A stretch of 64,000 nt of DNA from Prochilodus magdalenae (GCA_024036415.1 JAMWET010000148.1:82501-146500); one strand, 5' to 3'. Counted from the stretch's first letter, positions 11,160 to 22,045 are shown. Notes: a model not told the origin generated them from the sequence alone. A program made the numbers and translations.

Positions 11160-12040
11160 TTAGATTTGTTGTTCAAGCCCACCCCACAGATTCTCGATCA
11201 GACCGAGAGTTGGGGAATGTAGAGGCCAGGACAACACCTTGAATTCTTCATCAGGTTCCTCAAAGCGTTCAAAGACAATGTGTACAGTGTATGCTGAAGC
11301 ATTAAGGGCTCTTTTGACTGGCATCAAGGAGCTGAGCCCAACTCCTGAACAACAACCCCACACCATAATCCCCCCTCCACCAAACTTTACACTCGGCACA
11401 GTGCAGTCAGACAGATACAGTTCTCCTGGCAACCGCCAAATCCAGACTCGTCTATTGGTTTGTCCGATGGAGAAGTGTGATTGGTCACTCCAGAGAACAT
11501 GTCCCTACTGCTCTAGAGTCCAGTGGCGGTGCTTTACACCACTGCATTCGACACACTGGACTTGGTGATGTAAGGTTTGGATGCAGCTGCTCGGCCATGG
11601 AAACCCATTCCATGAAGCTCTACACACTGTTCCTGAGCTGATCTGAAGGACACATGAAGTTTGGAGGTCTGTAGTGACCGACTCTGCAGAAAGTTGGTGA
11701 CCTCTGTGACCTATGCATACGCTGAACCCTCTCTGTCATTGTACGTGGTCTAACACTTCATGGCTGAGTTGCTGTCGTTCCCAATTGCTCCCACTGTTTT
11801 ATAATCCCACTGCCAGTGGACTGTGGAATACTTAGTACTGAGGAAATTTCATGACTGGACTTCAGTCCAGTGTCACGGTACCATGCTGAAATTCACAGAG
11901 CTCCTGAGAGCGACCCATTCTCTCACTAACGTCTGTAGGAGCAGTCTGCATGACTAGGTGCCTGGGTTTATACACTTGTGGCCGTGGAAGTGATAGGAAC
12001 GCCTGAGTTCAATTATTTGGATGCATACTTTATATACTGA
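11160..12040 (-). mobile_element. Decayed Tc1-like element (family B)
   Basis: On the minus strand, 11432-11160 encodes [16 protein letters not shown] and further [14 protein letters not shown], the catalytic core and Glu region of a Tc1 transposase. The N-terminal part continues to about 11930 with frameshifts (ELCEFQHGTVTL-like). Its 5' flank ATTGGAACACC-like sequence is shared with 463 and 21900. Confidence 0.8.
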
Positions 12041-12261
12041 ATACTATATATAATGTCTTTGCCACAGACGAGCGCTCAGGAGAACAGCGTTTGGTAGGCA
12101 TGAAGGTTTATTTGTAGAGCTCTTTCTCCATCCTGACCTCTGAACCCAGTCTAACAAAGTAGCTTCGAGATCAAGCTTTATACCCTGTCTCCCCAACAGA
12201 CACCTTTCAGTCAGTATTCCAGGAACAAATATCCACCGCAGGGGGAATGTGTGAAGGCCAT

Positions 12262-12479
12262 ATACATGTAGGCATTTAGCTGACGCTCTTATCCAGAGCG
12301 ACTTACAGGGTTAATCACATTACAGGTAGGCCAGTGCAGTGTTAGGAGTCTTGCCCAAGGACTCTTATTGGTGTAGCTCAGCATAGTCACCCAGACCGGG
12401 ATTCAAACCCCAGTCTCCCACATGGGGTGGTAGCTCTCTGGTGGGTAGTGGCGTTACCCACTGAGCCACACCAACCACT
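12262..12479 (+). mobile_element. SINE-like repeat, copy 2 of 3
   Basis: The best-kept copy: starts CATTTAGCTGACGCTCTTAT and ends TGAGCCACACCAACC. See 6146. Confidence 0.75.
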
Positions 12480-12483
12480 GTAC

Positions 12484-12960
12484 CATATGGTACTGTCTTT
12501 GATGTTGTAACTGATTAGTCACACTAACAAAGAACAAACAATAAAGGAAATACGACACAATATATCCGACACGATAAAACCGAACCAGTATGTACGGGCG
12601 GATGGCTTTTTCAGCTCGTTTCCTACCAAACGCAATAACCATGCAGCACAACGTGCGGCAGTCCAGCAGTTTGTAGGCGAAAACTGCAAAGACAAGTGTA
12701 TAGGCTATAATATACAATGTAGGCTCATAAACAAATCAACAAATGTAGCCTTAACCCCTCTTAATAGTGATAAATGTTCCAGACAGACGTTTGCATCACG
12801 TAGAACCGTAAACCAGAGTCAGTTCATTGGTTCCATGCATACTGCAGTGATTAACTATGCTGGAATGGGACTACGGCCTTCAGAACAGGACAGAGACCAC
12901 TACTCTCCGAGCGCTAGACCAGACAGAGCATGACCATGACACTGTGGATCTCTCGCTTAC
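12484..12960. other. mmp16: Intron 3 sequence next to exon 3, no recognised feature
   Basis: No gene, repeat or structural RNA recognised. Confidence 0.4.
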
Positions 12961-13083
12961 CTGTACGTGATGTGTGTGCGCTGCCACTTTTGCCCAGTGA
13001 GCGCATAGCGCCGTTTCCGCGACCGCGGGCTATAGGAACTCCTGACCTGATCCGGGACGCCACACCTTGGCTTCTTCATCCAG
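12961..13083 (-). CDS. mmp16: mmp16 exon 3 (cysteine switch and furin site)
   Basis: This 123-base exon encodes the end of the propeptide and the start of the mature enzyme. It begins (A)WMKKPRCGVPD, the conserved cysteine switch in which the Cys (about residue 98) binds the catalytic zinc in the inactive proenzyme. A basic run, RSRKRRY (about residues 111-117), follows. This is the furin-type cleavage site that membrane-type MMPs use for activation inside the cell, and it is slightly longer than the RRKRY familiar from mammals. The mature protein then starts YALTGQKWQRTHITY, matching the MMP16 pattern. The acceptor is TTCTTCTCACAG at 13095-13084 and the donor is GTAAGCGAG from 12960. Both junctions are phase 2. 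A 23-bp minisatellite lies about 140 bases upstream, in intron 2. Confidence 0.96.
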
Positions 13084-13225
13084 CTGTGAGAAGAATAATA
13101 AAAAAAACACCCGTGAAAACAAACCGAAGTGTGACAGTCTAAAGACTAGCATGTCAGACAATGCTAATCAATTACCTGTTGCCACTGCATGACGATCGAT
13201 TGGTGTACAATGTCAATGTATGGAT

Positions 13226-13860
13226 GGTGTCTGTGTGTCTGCTGGGACGGTGTCTGTGTGTCTGCTGGGACGGTGTCTGTGTGTCTGCTGGGACGGTGTC
13301 TGTGTGTCTGCTGGGACGGTGTCGGTGTGTCTGCTGGGACGGTGTCGGTGTGTCTGCTGGGACGGTGTCGGTGTGTCTGCTGGGACGGTGTCGGTGTGTC
13401 TGCTGGGACGGTGTCGGTGTGTCTGCTGGGACGGTGTCGGTGTGTCTGCTGGGACGGTGTCTGTGTGTCTGCTGGGACGGTGTCTGTGTGTCTGCTGGGA
13501 CGGTGTCTGTGTGTCTGCTGGGACGGTGTCGGTGTGTCTGCTGGGACGGTGTCGGTGTGTCTGCTGGGACGGTGTCGGTGTGTCTGCTGGGACGGTGTCG
13601 GTGTGTCTGCTGGGACGGTGTCGGTGTGTCTGCTGGGACGTTGTCTGTGTGTCTGCTGGGACGTTGTCTGTGTGTCTGCTGGGACGTTGTCTGTGTGTCT
13701 GCTGGGACGTTGTCTGTGTGTCTGCTGGGACGTTGTCTGTGTGTCTGCTGGGACGGTGTCTGTGTGTCTGCTGGGACGGTGTCTGTGTGTCTGCTGGGAC
13801 GGTGTCGGTGTGTCTGCTGGGACGTTGTCGGTGTGTCTGCTGGGATGTTGTTGGTGTGTC
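13226..13860. repeat. 23-bp minisatellite, about 28 copies, in mmp16 intron 2
   Basis: Units read GTGTCTGTGTGTCTGCTGGG plus ACG with few changes. Two variable positions define types: A (ggtgtCtg), B (ggtgtCGg) and C (gTtgtctg). Their order is A4, B6, A3, B5, C5, A2, then B and two degenerate units. The repeated A-then-B block suggests a segmental duplication within the array. All three forward frames are open only because 23 is not a multiple of 3 and the unit has no stops. The array lies about 140 bases upstream of the exon 3 acceptor in the mmp16 sense. Confidence 0.97.
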
Positions 13861-14247
13861 GCGTTATTATCAGGGATTAAGCCTTTTTAACTAATACAAT
13901 GGTGAAAAACTGGCAAAATTAAAGAAACACTGAAAAACACGTTCTGTTTCAGCTTCGGCCAAAAACCTTAATTTCCATGCATCTCTAGTTTCTTAGCGTC
14001 AGAGGAGAATTCCAGAGTAAAAGAGATTTCACAGTGTTTACAATAATCAGTTTTTTTTTAAAAAATTAAGTTATTTCCCTATTCATATATGCAGCTTGCA
14101 TAATGTTCAGGGATCCAAACTGATCAGCAGAAAGATGTACAGTGAACTGAACAGAGTGATTTTTATTTTAGGCTTAAAGCCTCCTGTCTGAATCTGAAGA
14201 CGCTCTCACTCGCACACGAACTGTCATGTCTTGTCTCTTCTTTGCAG

Positions 14248-14315
14248 GGGTGCAAATTTGGTCTGACAAGTTGGTGGGGCACCAGCGTCAGGAGCCAATA
14301 CATGTTCTGGAGAAA
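14248..14315 (+). other. Exon-like segment on the strand opposite mmp16
   Basis: A 68-base stretch is flanked by a textbook acceptor (CTTGTCTCTTCTTTGCAG, 14230-14247) and a textbook donor (AAA then GTAAGTGAG, from 14316). Two of its three frames are open; one reads VQIWSDKLVGHQRQEPIHVL. I do not recognise the protein and see no partner exons nearby. It could be an exon of a nested gene or noncoding RNA on the plus strand inside mmp16 intron 2, a repeat-derived pseudo-exon, or chance. Confidence 0.3.
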
Positions 14316-14631
14316 GTAAGTGAGCACATCCTCACACATCCTCTACAGAGACCACACTTCCACACATGTTAATGTATAATAATATTGGGATAACACATCA
14401 AAACTGACATGGGGCCTTCGCAAAAGGCATGTATTAGTTTCCAAAAAGGATTAAACTCAGCGAGTAGACAGACACTGTACAGTAAAATTCAGTTCACATG
14501 ACAAACCACGTAATGTGACCAGAGGAACTGTAGACGCTGCATGACTGTAGCTCACATGCAGCAATTCAAACCTAAAACTGGGCAAAGAAGGAATGGATGC
14601 CAATATACCATACTAGCATCCCATACTTCTT

Positions 14632-14930
14632 TCATAAGCTCACCGGACATAAAAAGAGTCCCCTGTGACTGTAGCATACCTGATAGCATGTCATTCCTCC
14701 ACAGGCACCAATAACAGCTGTGACTGGATGTTTCTGGATGTTGGTCACATTAATGTTCAGACACTCTTGCATTAAATTATTGTGCAGTTGGGCCAGATTT
14801 GGTGGATGCCTTCCCTGGCAGACTGGGATTGTAGCCACTGCTGGTAGACCTGTATGACCCTACGCCTCCATACACCTGCAGATTCAGCTACTTCCTTAAC
14901 ACTATGGTCTTTGACAAGCCCACCTCGGAT
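14632..14930. repeat. Unclassified dispersed repeat family R7, copy 1 (truncated)
   Basis: Shares ATTTGGTGGATGCCTTCCCT, CACCTGCAGATTCAGCTACT and ACTATGGTCTTTG with 17379-17910 and 55028-55450. No transposase seen. This copy stops after CCCACCTC. Confidence 0.65.
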
Positions 14931-15015
14931 CCATTAAAATATTTATGAATTCATTATCTATGATAATTCCTAAAAACACTGATGTTCAGTATTAAATAAA
15001 ACATCATTTCATATA

Positions 15016-15226
15016 AAGTGGGGTGCGAAAGTTTGGGCAGCCTTGTTAATTTCCCTGATTTACCTTTCTAAAGCATTGATTGTTTGGATAAAAAAATTAC
15101 GTTAAATATATCATACAGGGGACAAACACAGTGATATCTGAGAAGTGAAATGAAGTTTATATGATTTACAGAAAATGTGCAATAATTGTCTAAACAAAAG
15201 TAGGCAGGTGCATAAATTTGGGCACC

Positions 15227-15258
<32 letters not shown>

Positions 15259-16636
15259 GTAGATCCTCCTTTCGCAGAAATACCCTCTAAACGCTTCCAA
15301 TAGCTTCTAATGAGAGTCTGGATTGTGGCTGAAGGTATTTTAGACCATTCTTCTTTACAAAACATCTCTAGTTCATTCAGGTTTGATGGTTTCCGAGCAT
15401 GGACAGCTCTCTTTAAGTGACACCACAGATTTTCAATAATATTCAGGTCTGGGGACTGAGATGGCCATTCCAGAATGTTGTACTTGTTCCTCTGCATGAA
15501 GGCATTAGTAGATTTTGAGCAGTGTTTAGGGTCGTTGTCTTTTTGGAAGATCCAGCCCCGGCGCAGCTTCAGCTTTGTCACTGATTCCTAGACATTGGTC
15601 TCCAGAATCTGCTGATATTGATTGGAATCCATGCGTCCCTCAACATTAACAAGATTCCCAGTCCCTGTACTGGCCACACAGCCCCACAGCATGATGGAAC
15701 CACCACCAAATTTTACTGTAGGTAGCAGGTGTTTTTCTTGGAGTGCTGTGTTCTTTTTCCTCCATGCATAACGGCCCTTGTTATGCCCAAATAACTCTAT
15801 TTTAGTTTCATCAGTCCACAGCACCTTGTCCAAATGTGCTTTAGCATACCTCAAGCAGCTCTGTTTGTGATGTGGGCGGAGAAAAGGCTTCCTCTGCATC
15901 ACTCTCCCATACAGCATCTCCTTGTGTAAAGTGCGTCGAATAGTTGAACGATGCACAGTGACTCCATCAGCAGCAAGATCATGTTGTAGGTCTTTGGTGC
16001 TAGGCTGTGGGTTGACTCTGACTGTTCTCAACATCCTTTGCTTCTGTTTATTCCAGATTTTTCTTGGTCTGCCACTTCGAGCCTTGACTTGAACTGTGCC
16101 TGTGGTCTTCCATTTTCTCACAATGTTTCTCACAGTGGAGACTGAAAGCTGAAATCTCTGAGAGAGCTTTCTGTATCCTTCCCCTAAACCATGACGGTGA
16201 ACAATCTTTGTTTTCAGGTCATTTGAAAGTTGTTTTGAGACTCCCATGCTGCGACTCTTCAGAGAAGATGCAAAGAGGAGAAAAACTTACAACTGCCCCC
16301 CTTAAATACCCTTTCTCATAATTGGAGTCACCTGTGTATGGAGGTCAACCGTCACTGAACTTACCAAACCAAATTTGAGTTCCAGTAATTAGTTCTAAAG
16401 GTTTTGAAATCAATAAAATGACAACAGTGCCCACATTTATGCACCTGCCTACTTTTGTTTAACCAATTATTGCACACTTTCTGTAAATCATATAAACTTC
16501 ATTTCACTTCTCAAATATCACTGTGTTTGTCCCCTATATGATATATTTAACAGATTTTTTTTATCCACACAATCAATGCTTTATAAAGGTAAATCAGGAA
16601 AAGTAACAACGCTGCCCAAACTTTCGCACCCCACTG
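15016..16636 (-). mobile_element. Full-length Tc1-like transposon in mmp16 intron 2
   Basis: Terminal inverted repeats of roughly 200 bases bound a 1,621-base element. The right end reads inward CAGTGGGGTGCGAAAGTTTG, and the left end is the same except that the first C is A. TA dinucleotides flank both ends (15014-15015 and 16637-16638), the target duplication typical of Tc1/mariner insertion. The single gene inside is a near-complete transposase reading leftwards, in the same direction as mmp16. The right end is 334 bases from the exon 2 boundary. Good arm similarity and one main coding defect suggest a fairly recent insertion. Confidence 0.93.
15252..16247 (-). pseudogene. Tc1-like transposase with one premature stop
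   Basis: The frame starts MGVSKQLSNDLKTKIVHRHG. It then shows two helix-turn-helix regions in the N-terminal 110 residues, with a GRPRK AT-hook-like motif between them. The DDE catalytic domain follows: WTDETKIELFG carries the first Asp, FQKDNDPKHCSK the second, and SPDLNIIENLWCHLK the final Glu. An in-frame TAG at 15590-15588 interrupts it after residue 219. The same frame continues without a shift to GISAKGGSTKG, where a T-rich homopolymer (A-run at 15229-15252 on the plus strand) replaces the normal end. The protein would cut and paste its element at TA sites. With the stop it should be inactive. Confidence 0.9.
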
Positions 16637-16936
16637 TAGTACCAGTATCATATCAGTATACATTTAATTTTTTTATTGATTACTACAGTTTACATAAATT
16701 TTCCAATTTTGGCCAACAGATTATTTCCACCTGTGTGTTTAAAGAGCGTCAGTTGGCACCATTTACAAGCATCAACTGTGGTGGAACAAGGTGATTCATG
16801 ATGCATCTGTGTTCCTGCTCTTCAAGCCCTAATGAAGGTAAACATTTGATGATTTAGTGCTGGTAGATCTATGTTATTGATCAGAATAGAGCACATGCGT
16901 ACCAGCATGTTTGTGTGCCTGGGGACAATGGGACAA

Positions 16937-16960
16937 TGTGTGTGTGTGTGTGTGTGTGTG
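16937..16960. repeat. (CA)12 microsatellite abutting the mmp16 exon 2 donor
   Basis: Read in the mmp16 direction the tract is (CA)12 and begins at intron position +10, straight after GTGAGTAAA. CA runs in introns are known binding sites for hnRNP L, so the tract could affect exon 2 splicing. Confidence 0.9.
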
Positions 16961-16969
16961 TTTACTCAC

Positions 16970-17118
16970 GCTATAGTGCTCTGGTCTAAACTGCCTGTGA
17001 TATTGAGACCGTAGACGCGCTGCATTGCAGCGATGGCTGAGTGCATGCTCTGGGCAGAGCGCAGGACAGCCATGTGAGGTTCGGTATGCTGGAGGTAGCC
17101 ATACCTTTCTAACCAAGC
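16970..17118 (-). CDS. mmp16: mmp16 exon 2 (propeptide)
   Basis: The exon encodes about residues 42-90 plus two bases of codon 91, starting AWLERYGYL and continuing through HMAVLRSAQSMHSAIAAMQ to GLNITGSLDQSTI. This is the helical peptidoglycan-binding-like part of the MMP propeptide, which folds over the active site to keep the enzyme latent. The closest match I know is the MMP16 propeptide. The acceptor is a TTTATTTGACAG tract at 17130-17119 and the donor is GTGAGTAAA at 16969-16961. The open frame runs 49 codons plus 2 bases and joins exon 3 in phase 2. A (CA)12 tract begins directly after the donor. NIT is a possible N-glycosylation sequon (N-I-T). Confidence 0.95.
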
Positions 17119-17378
17119 CTGTCAAATAAAGAGAAGAGAAAACGTGTCAGAGGAAACATTCACATCTCAACTTATCATACACTTGCTGCCTCAAAGCGAG
17201 TAGTCAGTGATGGACATCCACGTTCAACCGCTGGAAAAGGAACAAAGGTCAATTCCGATACAGCAGAAGGCTGCTGAAGATAGCTCTTCATATTCACAGC
17301 CCCCACTGAGGCAGATTTTAAATTATTCCTTCAAATTTATAACTGAATATCTACAGGCTCGATTTTTGCAACCCTATG

Positions 17379-17910
17379 AATAAGCTCACTGGACAAAACA
17401 CGAGTCCCCTGTGACTGAAACCTACCTGATAGCGTAAAATCCAATCCCTCCATGAGCACCAATAACAGCTGGGATTGGATTTGGACAAGACAAGTTTCTG
17501 GATGTAGGCCAGATCAATATTCAGACAATCTTACATCAAAGAATCGGTCAGTTGGGCTAGATTTGGTGGATGCCTTTCCTGGTACAATTCCCAAAAGAAT
17601 TCCCTGTAGGCTGGGATTTTAGCCACCGCTGATAGACCATACGCTTCCATACACCTGCAGATTCAGCTACTTCCTTCACACTATGGTCTTTGGCCACACC
17701 CAAATGCAGCCACTCCGTTTAGCCAATCATTAACATCTGCTCTGGAGCCATTTTCCACACATGGAACGAGACATTCCCTGCCCTGTAGCACCTCTTCCCA
17801 ATCTATGGATCCCATCACTCACACCCCACAGGTATTTATAGCCCCATCCTCCTTGTGCAGCACCATCTGCAGGAGCCTGAAGTTACTACCACCTTAAACA
17901 TGCATGGTGA
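17379..17910. repeat. Family R7, copy 2 (longest)
   Basis: Begins near AATAAGCTCACTGGAC and ends near GAAGTTACTACCACCTTAA. Length about 530 bases. Ends do not obviously form inverted repeats, so the class is unknown. Confidence 0.65.
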
Positions 17911-18639
17911 CCCATTTTTGGTCCAACAGGACCCTCCTTATCCCCTAAATGCTTAAAGGTCATGGGTACAGGATGGTGTCTAGCCACGATTTCACGTCTG
18001 TGTAGACAAAATATTGGTAAAACAAATATTCAAGACATCCAGGCCTCTTTTCCACTGCAGATTTCAGTAGCAATTCTACACGGCCATACTTCCACATGGA
18101 ATGCTTCAAACCCGGGCCGGGATGTTTAATTTCGACGTGATTAGCTGATTGTGCTTGGGGACACAAAAACATAGCCATTCACTGATGGATGACATAATGA
18201 CTTAGACATTCAGTGATTGGTTCTAAGTTTATGTCGGTAATGTTGCGCTGCATTCAAGGTTCTTTCAAATCCGAGAACTAGCAATAAACTGGATGGCTAA
18301 TGCATGGCTGCAGTGTGCCATGTGTTTTTGGCTATTAGTAGTTAGCCACTCTTGTGTGTAGTCTTCTCTAGTATTTCCTGGCTCTGATTTAGCAGCGCAG
18401 CATACTGGAAAGGAAACCCAACCGGTCTCACAAGGATTATAGGGTTCTACAGAGCAAAAGAGGCCTCTGACTGACCAATAACATCGAATTCCGGACCAGT
18501 TCTTAGTGCAGCCTGGCTCAGAGCAGTTTTTCCCTTTTCAAACACATGGAATTCCACTCTTCTAAAAATGGCCAGGGTCTGTTTGAGGAGAGGAATTACC
18601 AGGATAATAAGAGAATAACATTTTGTGTTTTTGTATTTA

Positions 18640-18900
18640 GATTGCTGTGATAATAATGGAGCTGCAATAGGGAACGTATTCCTCGGGCTGTAAGTTAATT
18701 CCGCCCCAGAATGGAAATGTCATGGGCATCCGCCTTATCATACCAACCCTGAGATATAATGGTACAGTTTTGATTTGTTTCCTCTGCTAAGGAATGTGCT
18801 CGGCAATAACCGTATGTCATAGCCTACCTGGCATGCCAGACTCATGTTTGACTTTAATAAGCATTCATCCACCAGAGTCCTAACGTCAGATCAATATCAA
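18640..18900. other. mmp16: Unique block in mmp16 intron 1
   Basis: No repeat recognised; contains several short AT-rich homeodomain-like motifs (TTAATT). Possible conserved noncoding element. Flanking 17960-18640 likewise shows nothing assignable. Confidence 0.2.
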
Positions 18901-19249
18901 AATACCCAGCAGCCATTGCTCCAAACACAAAACGCAGTCTGCATCCCTGAGGCGTGATCTGTTAGTACCCATACATCCAAACTCCACGTGTTCTGAATGC
19001 TGAATATGTACAGATTTGAAGAGAAGGGGTCTGTAAGTGAGATATCCATATCTAATAGGAACATCCGTATCTCCAGGTCAATGTTTTTAGTTGCTGGAGA
19101 GGGTGGTTTTATTTTTTCCATGTTTCAGTAAATTAAAAGTGTTATGCGTCGTAACCTTGAGTCGTTAAATTTCTCCCAAGAACTCGTTACAGCGTTACAG
19201 TATTTAAAATTCTGAGAGACCTATACGAACCATGGAGAGAGAGAACCAA

Positions 19250-19862
19250 CTAATTGTTCAACATGTGTGGAGAGACCCAACAGCCACGACTGGGGACATT
19301 CACAGAGCAGTGAAGCCCTCTATGAGTCATCCAGTCAGGGCTGCAGGACAACAGTTACCACGACTGCCCTTAACACCATGTCAACATTGCCAAAGACTGC
19401 AATGGTGTCAGGCCAGACTGTCATGCAGTGACTCAGAATGGCAGCGGGTCATCTTCAGTGATGAGTCCCGCTTTAGTTTTGGTGGAGACGACCAACGAAA
19501 CCGTGTGTGGAGGCACTGTGGCCAGTGTTGTCACACGTCACGCGTTCGGAAGGCCTGGTGTTCCTCCACCTACACCCCTACCGCACCATCTGCAGGAACT
19601 GTGTGAGGATATTCAAGCTGCATGGGATGGATTATCACAGGACACCATTAGGAACCTCTACAGCTCCATACCGAGACGTCTGGCGTGTTGGGTTAGCAAA
19701 CACGGCGGCCCGACGCCATACTGAGAGACAGACTTCTGTATGTGTAGCTCAATAAATATTGATCATATCAGTCTAAATTTATCATCAGTTATTGATCCTG
19801 GTCACCTTTATCTTTCTTTCCAACACCACCGCAATCCCACACCTCCCTCTGGGTGCAGCTGT
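19250..19862 (+). mobile_element. Deleted Tc1-like element (family A), copy 1
   Basis: Broken frames encode SEWQRVIFSDESRFSFGG (first catalytic Asp), then after an internal deletion AWDGLSQDTIRNLYSSIPRR and WVSKHGGPTPY. The second Asp and final Glu are absent. The 3' end reads ATAAATATTGATCATATCAG to CCCTCTGGGTGCAGC. Confidence 0.8.
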
Positions 19863-20569
19863 TCTGACGATGAGTCTTTCACAAAGTGCCTCCATATGTG
19901 GATAAATCCCCCTGAATTTCAACAGCTGGTAGATATGTTAAATAATTATCTGAATCAAATCATTTTTAATCAATTTAGCTGCAGTAAAAATGAACTTTAA
20001 GATTGGTGTACTAGTGTAATAAAGCGTCCTAAGATTGGTAACTATAATTCTCCATCACCGTGTCTTGATGAAGAATAAAGAATATCTATAATACAGAAAC
20101 AGAAGGCTGTTGGGATTAGTGGTGAAAAGAATAGGGCTGTTCCACAGCTGACACGGGCCATTCATTTCCTTGGCTTAGTTTTGGTCTTAGTGCTTCAGTC
20201 TTAATATTAATGTCATATAACATACGCCATTTCAATACTGAACTACAAGGCTAAGGACGCGTGGCATAAGAGCTGCTCTTTATAGCTCTAGTTAATGGTG
20301 CAGTGCTTGAGCTACACATTGATTCTCAAGCAGGGGGACGTAACATCTAGGCCGATAGCAGAGCGAGAGAAGCTGATTACTTCTGCCTTTTAATAATTCA
20401 TCAGGAGAAAACGCAGAAGCAGCAGGGGTTTGGCTTGTGTCTAGATACACAGAGGAGTGTTACCATGGTGAAAGCCATACATGCAGTCAGCGCTGTCGTC
20501 AGATCCTCAGCACGTCTCAGTCATGCAGTCTGGCCCACTCGCTTTAAATACGCACACATTAACGCAGGC

Positions 20570-20640
20570 CAATAAAGAACTCATGGCCAATAAAGAACTC
20601 AGGGCCAATAAAGAACACAGGGCCAATAAAGAATGACTTT
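20570..20640 (+). repeat. 20-bp tandem repeat, 4 copies
   Basis: GGCCAATAAAGAACTCAGGG-type units, immediately before the larger 29-bp array. Confidence 0.85.
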
Positions 20641-20649
20641 ATCCCTCAT

Positions 20650-21770
20650 GATATGTACACAGTAATACTTCCCAATCCCATATGTACACAGTAATACTTC
20701 CCAATCCCATATGTACACAGTAATACTTCCCAATTCACTATGCACACGGTAGAACTTCCCAATCCAGTATGTACATAGTAAAATTCCCATTCCAATATGT
20801 ACACTGTAATACTTCCCAATCTAGTATGCACACGATAATACTTCCCATTCCCATATGTAAACAGTAATACTTCCTAATCTAGTATGTACACGGTAATACT
20901 TCCCAGTCCAATATGCACACTGTAATACTTCCCAATCTAATATGTACACAGCAATACTTCCCAATCTAATATGTACACAGCAATACTTCCCAATCTAGTA
21001 TGTACATGGTAATACTTCCCAGTTCAATATGCACATGGTAAAACTTCCCAATCCAAAATGTACACAGTAATACTTCCCATTCCCATATGTACACAGTAAT
21101 ACTTCATATCCCCATATGTACTCAGTAATACTTCCCATCCCCATATGTACACAGTAATACTTCCTAATCTAGTATGTACACGGTAATACTTCCCAGTCCA
21201 ATATGTACACAGCATTACTTCCCAATCTAGTATGTGCACGGCAATACTTCCCAATCTAATATGTACACGGTAATACTTCCCAATCCAAATATGTACACGG
21301 TAATACTTCCCAGTTCAATATGTACACTGTAATACTTCCCAATCCAACATGTACACAGCAATACTTCCCAATCTAGTATGTACACAGTAATACATCCTAA
21401 TCTAGTATGTACACGGTAATACTTCCTATCCCCATATGTACACAGTAATACTTCCCAATCTAGTATGTACACAGCAACACTTTCCAATCCAATATGTACA
21501 CAGCAATTCCTTCCAATCCAATATGTACACAGCAATTCCCCCCAATCCAATATCTACACATCAATACTTCCCAATTTAGCATGTAGTAATACTTCCCAAT
21601 TTCCAACATGTACACAGCAATGCTTCCTAATCTAGCAATCTAGTATGTGCAAGGTAATACTTCCCAATCTAGAATGTACAAGGTAATACTTCCCAGTTCA
21701 ATATGCACATGGTAAAACTTCCCAATCCAATATATACACGGTAATACTTCCCAATCTACTTTCCAAATAC
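20650..21770. repeat. 29-bp minisatellite, about 38 copies, in mmp16 intron 1
   Basis: Unit CAGTAATACTTCCCAATCCC plus ATATGTACA, with variation of the AATCCA/AATCTAGT part and of CAGTAA/CGGTAA. Units become irregular after 21540. Open frames on the minus strand (repeating GSITVYILDWEVLLCTY) arise from the repeat and are not a gene. Confidence 0.95.
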
Positions 21771-21889
21771 TTCACATTCACTTTAATTGGCATTCATTTT
21801 ATAGGCAGATTTTGTTGCATAACTCGGCCATGAGTCATCTGCTTTCACAGAAAGAGAGCCAACTGACTGACATGAAGACTGACATTTTG

Positions 21890-22045
21890 TGTGAGCTCCT
21901 GAGCCTGACCCATTCCTTCTCTAACATCTGTAGAAGAGGTGCTAGTCTAGGTGCTTGGTTTTATACACTTGTGGTCATGGAAGTGATAGGAACGCCTGAA
22001 TTCAATGCTTTGGATGCATCAGTGAATACTTTTGGCAAGTGTAAG
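21890..22045 (-). mobile_element. Terminal fragment of a Tc1-like element (family B)
   Basis: Contains the complement of the family B 5' end, TTGTGGTCATGGAAGTGATAGG and AATACTTTTGGCAAG. No coding part. Confidence 0.65.

Noticed and set aside
13161..13894. Three overlapping long open frames rich in Cys, Val and Leu
   Set aside because: They are the three readings of one 23-bp tandem repeat without stops; not a gene.
20650..21770. CRISPR-like appearance: repeats of 29 bases in a long array
   Set aside because: The units are contiguous with no unique spacers, there are no cas genes, and the DNA is vertebrate; it is a minisatellite.
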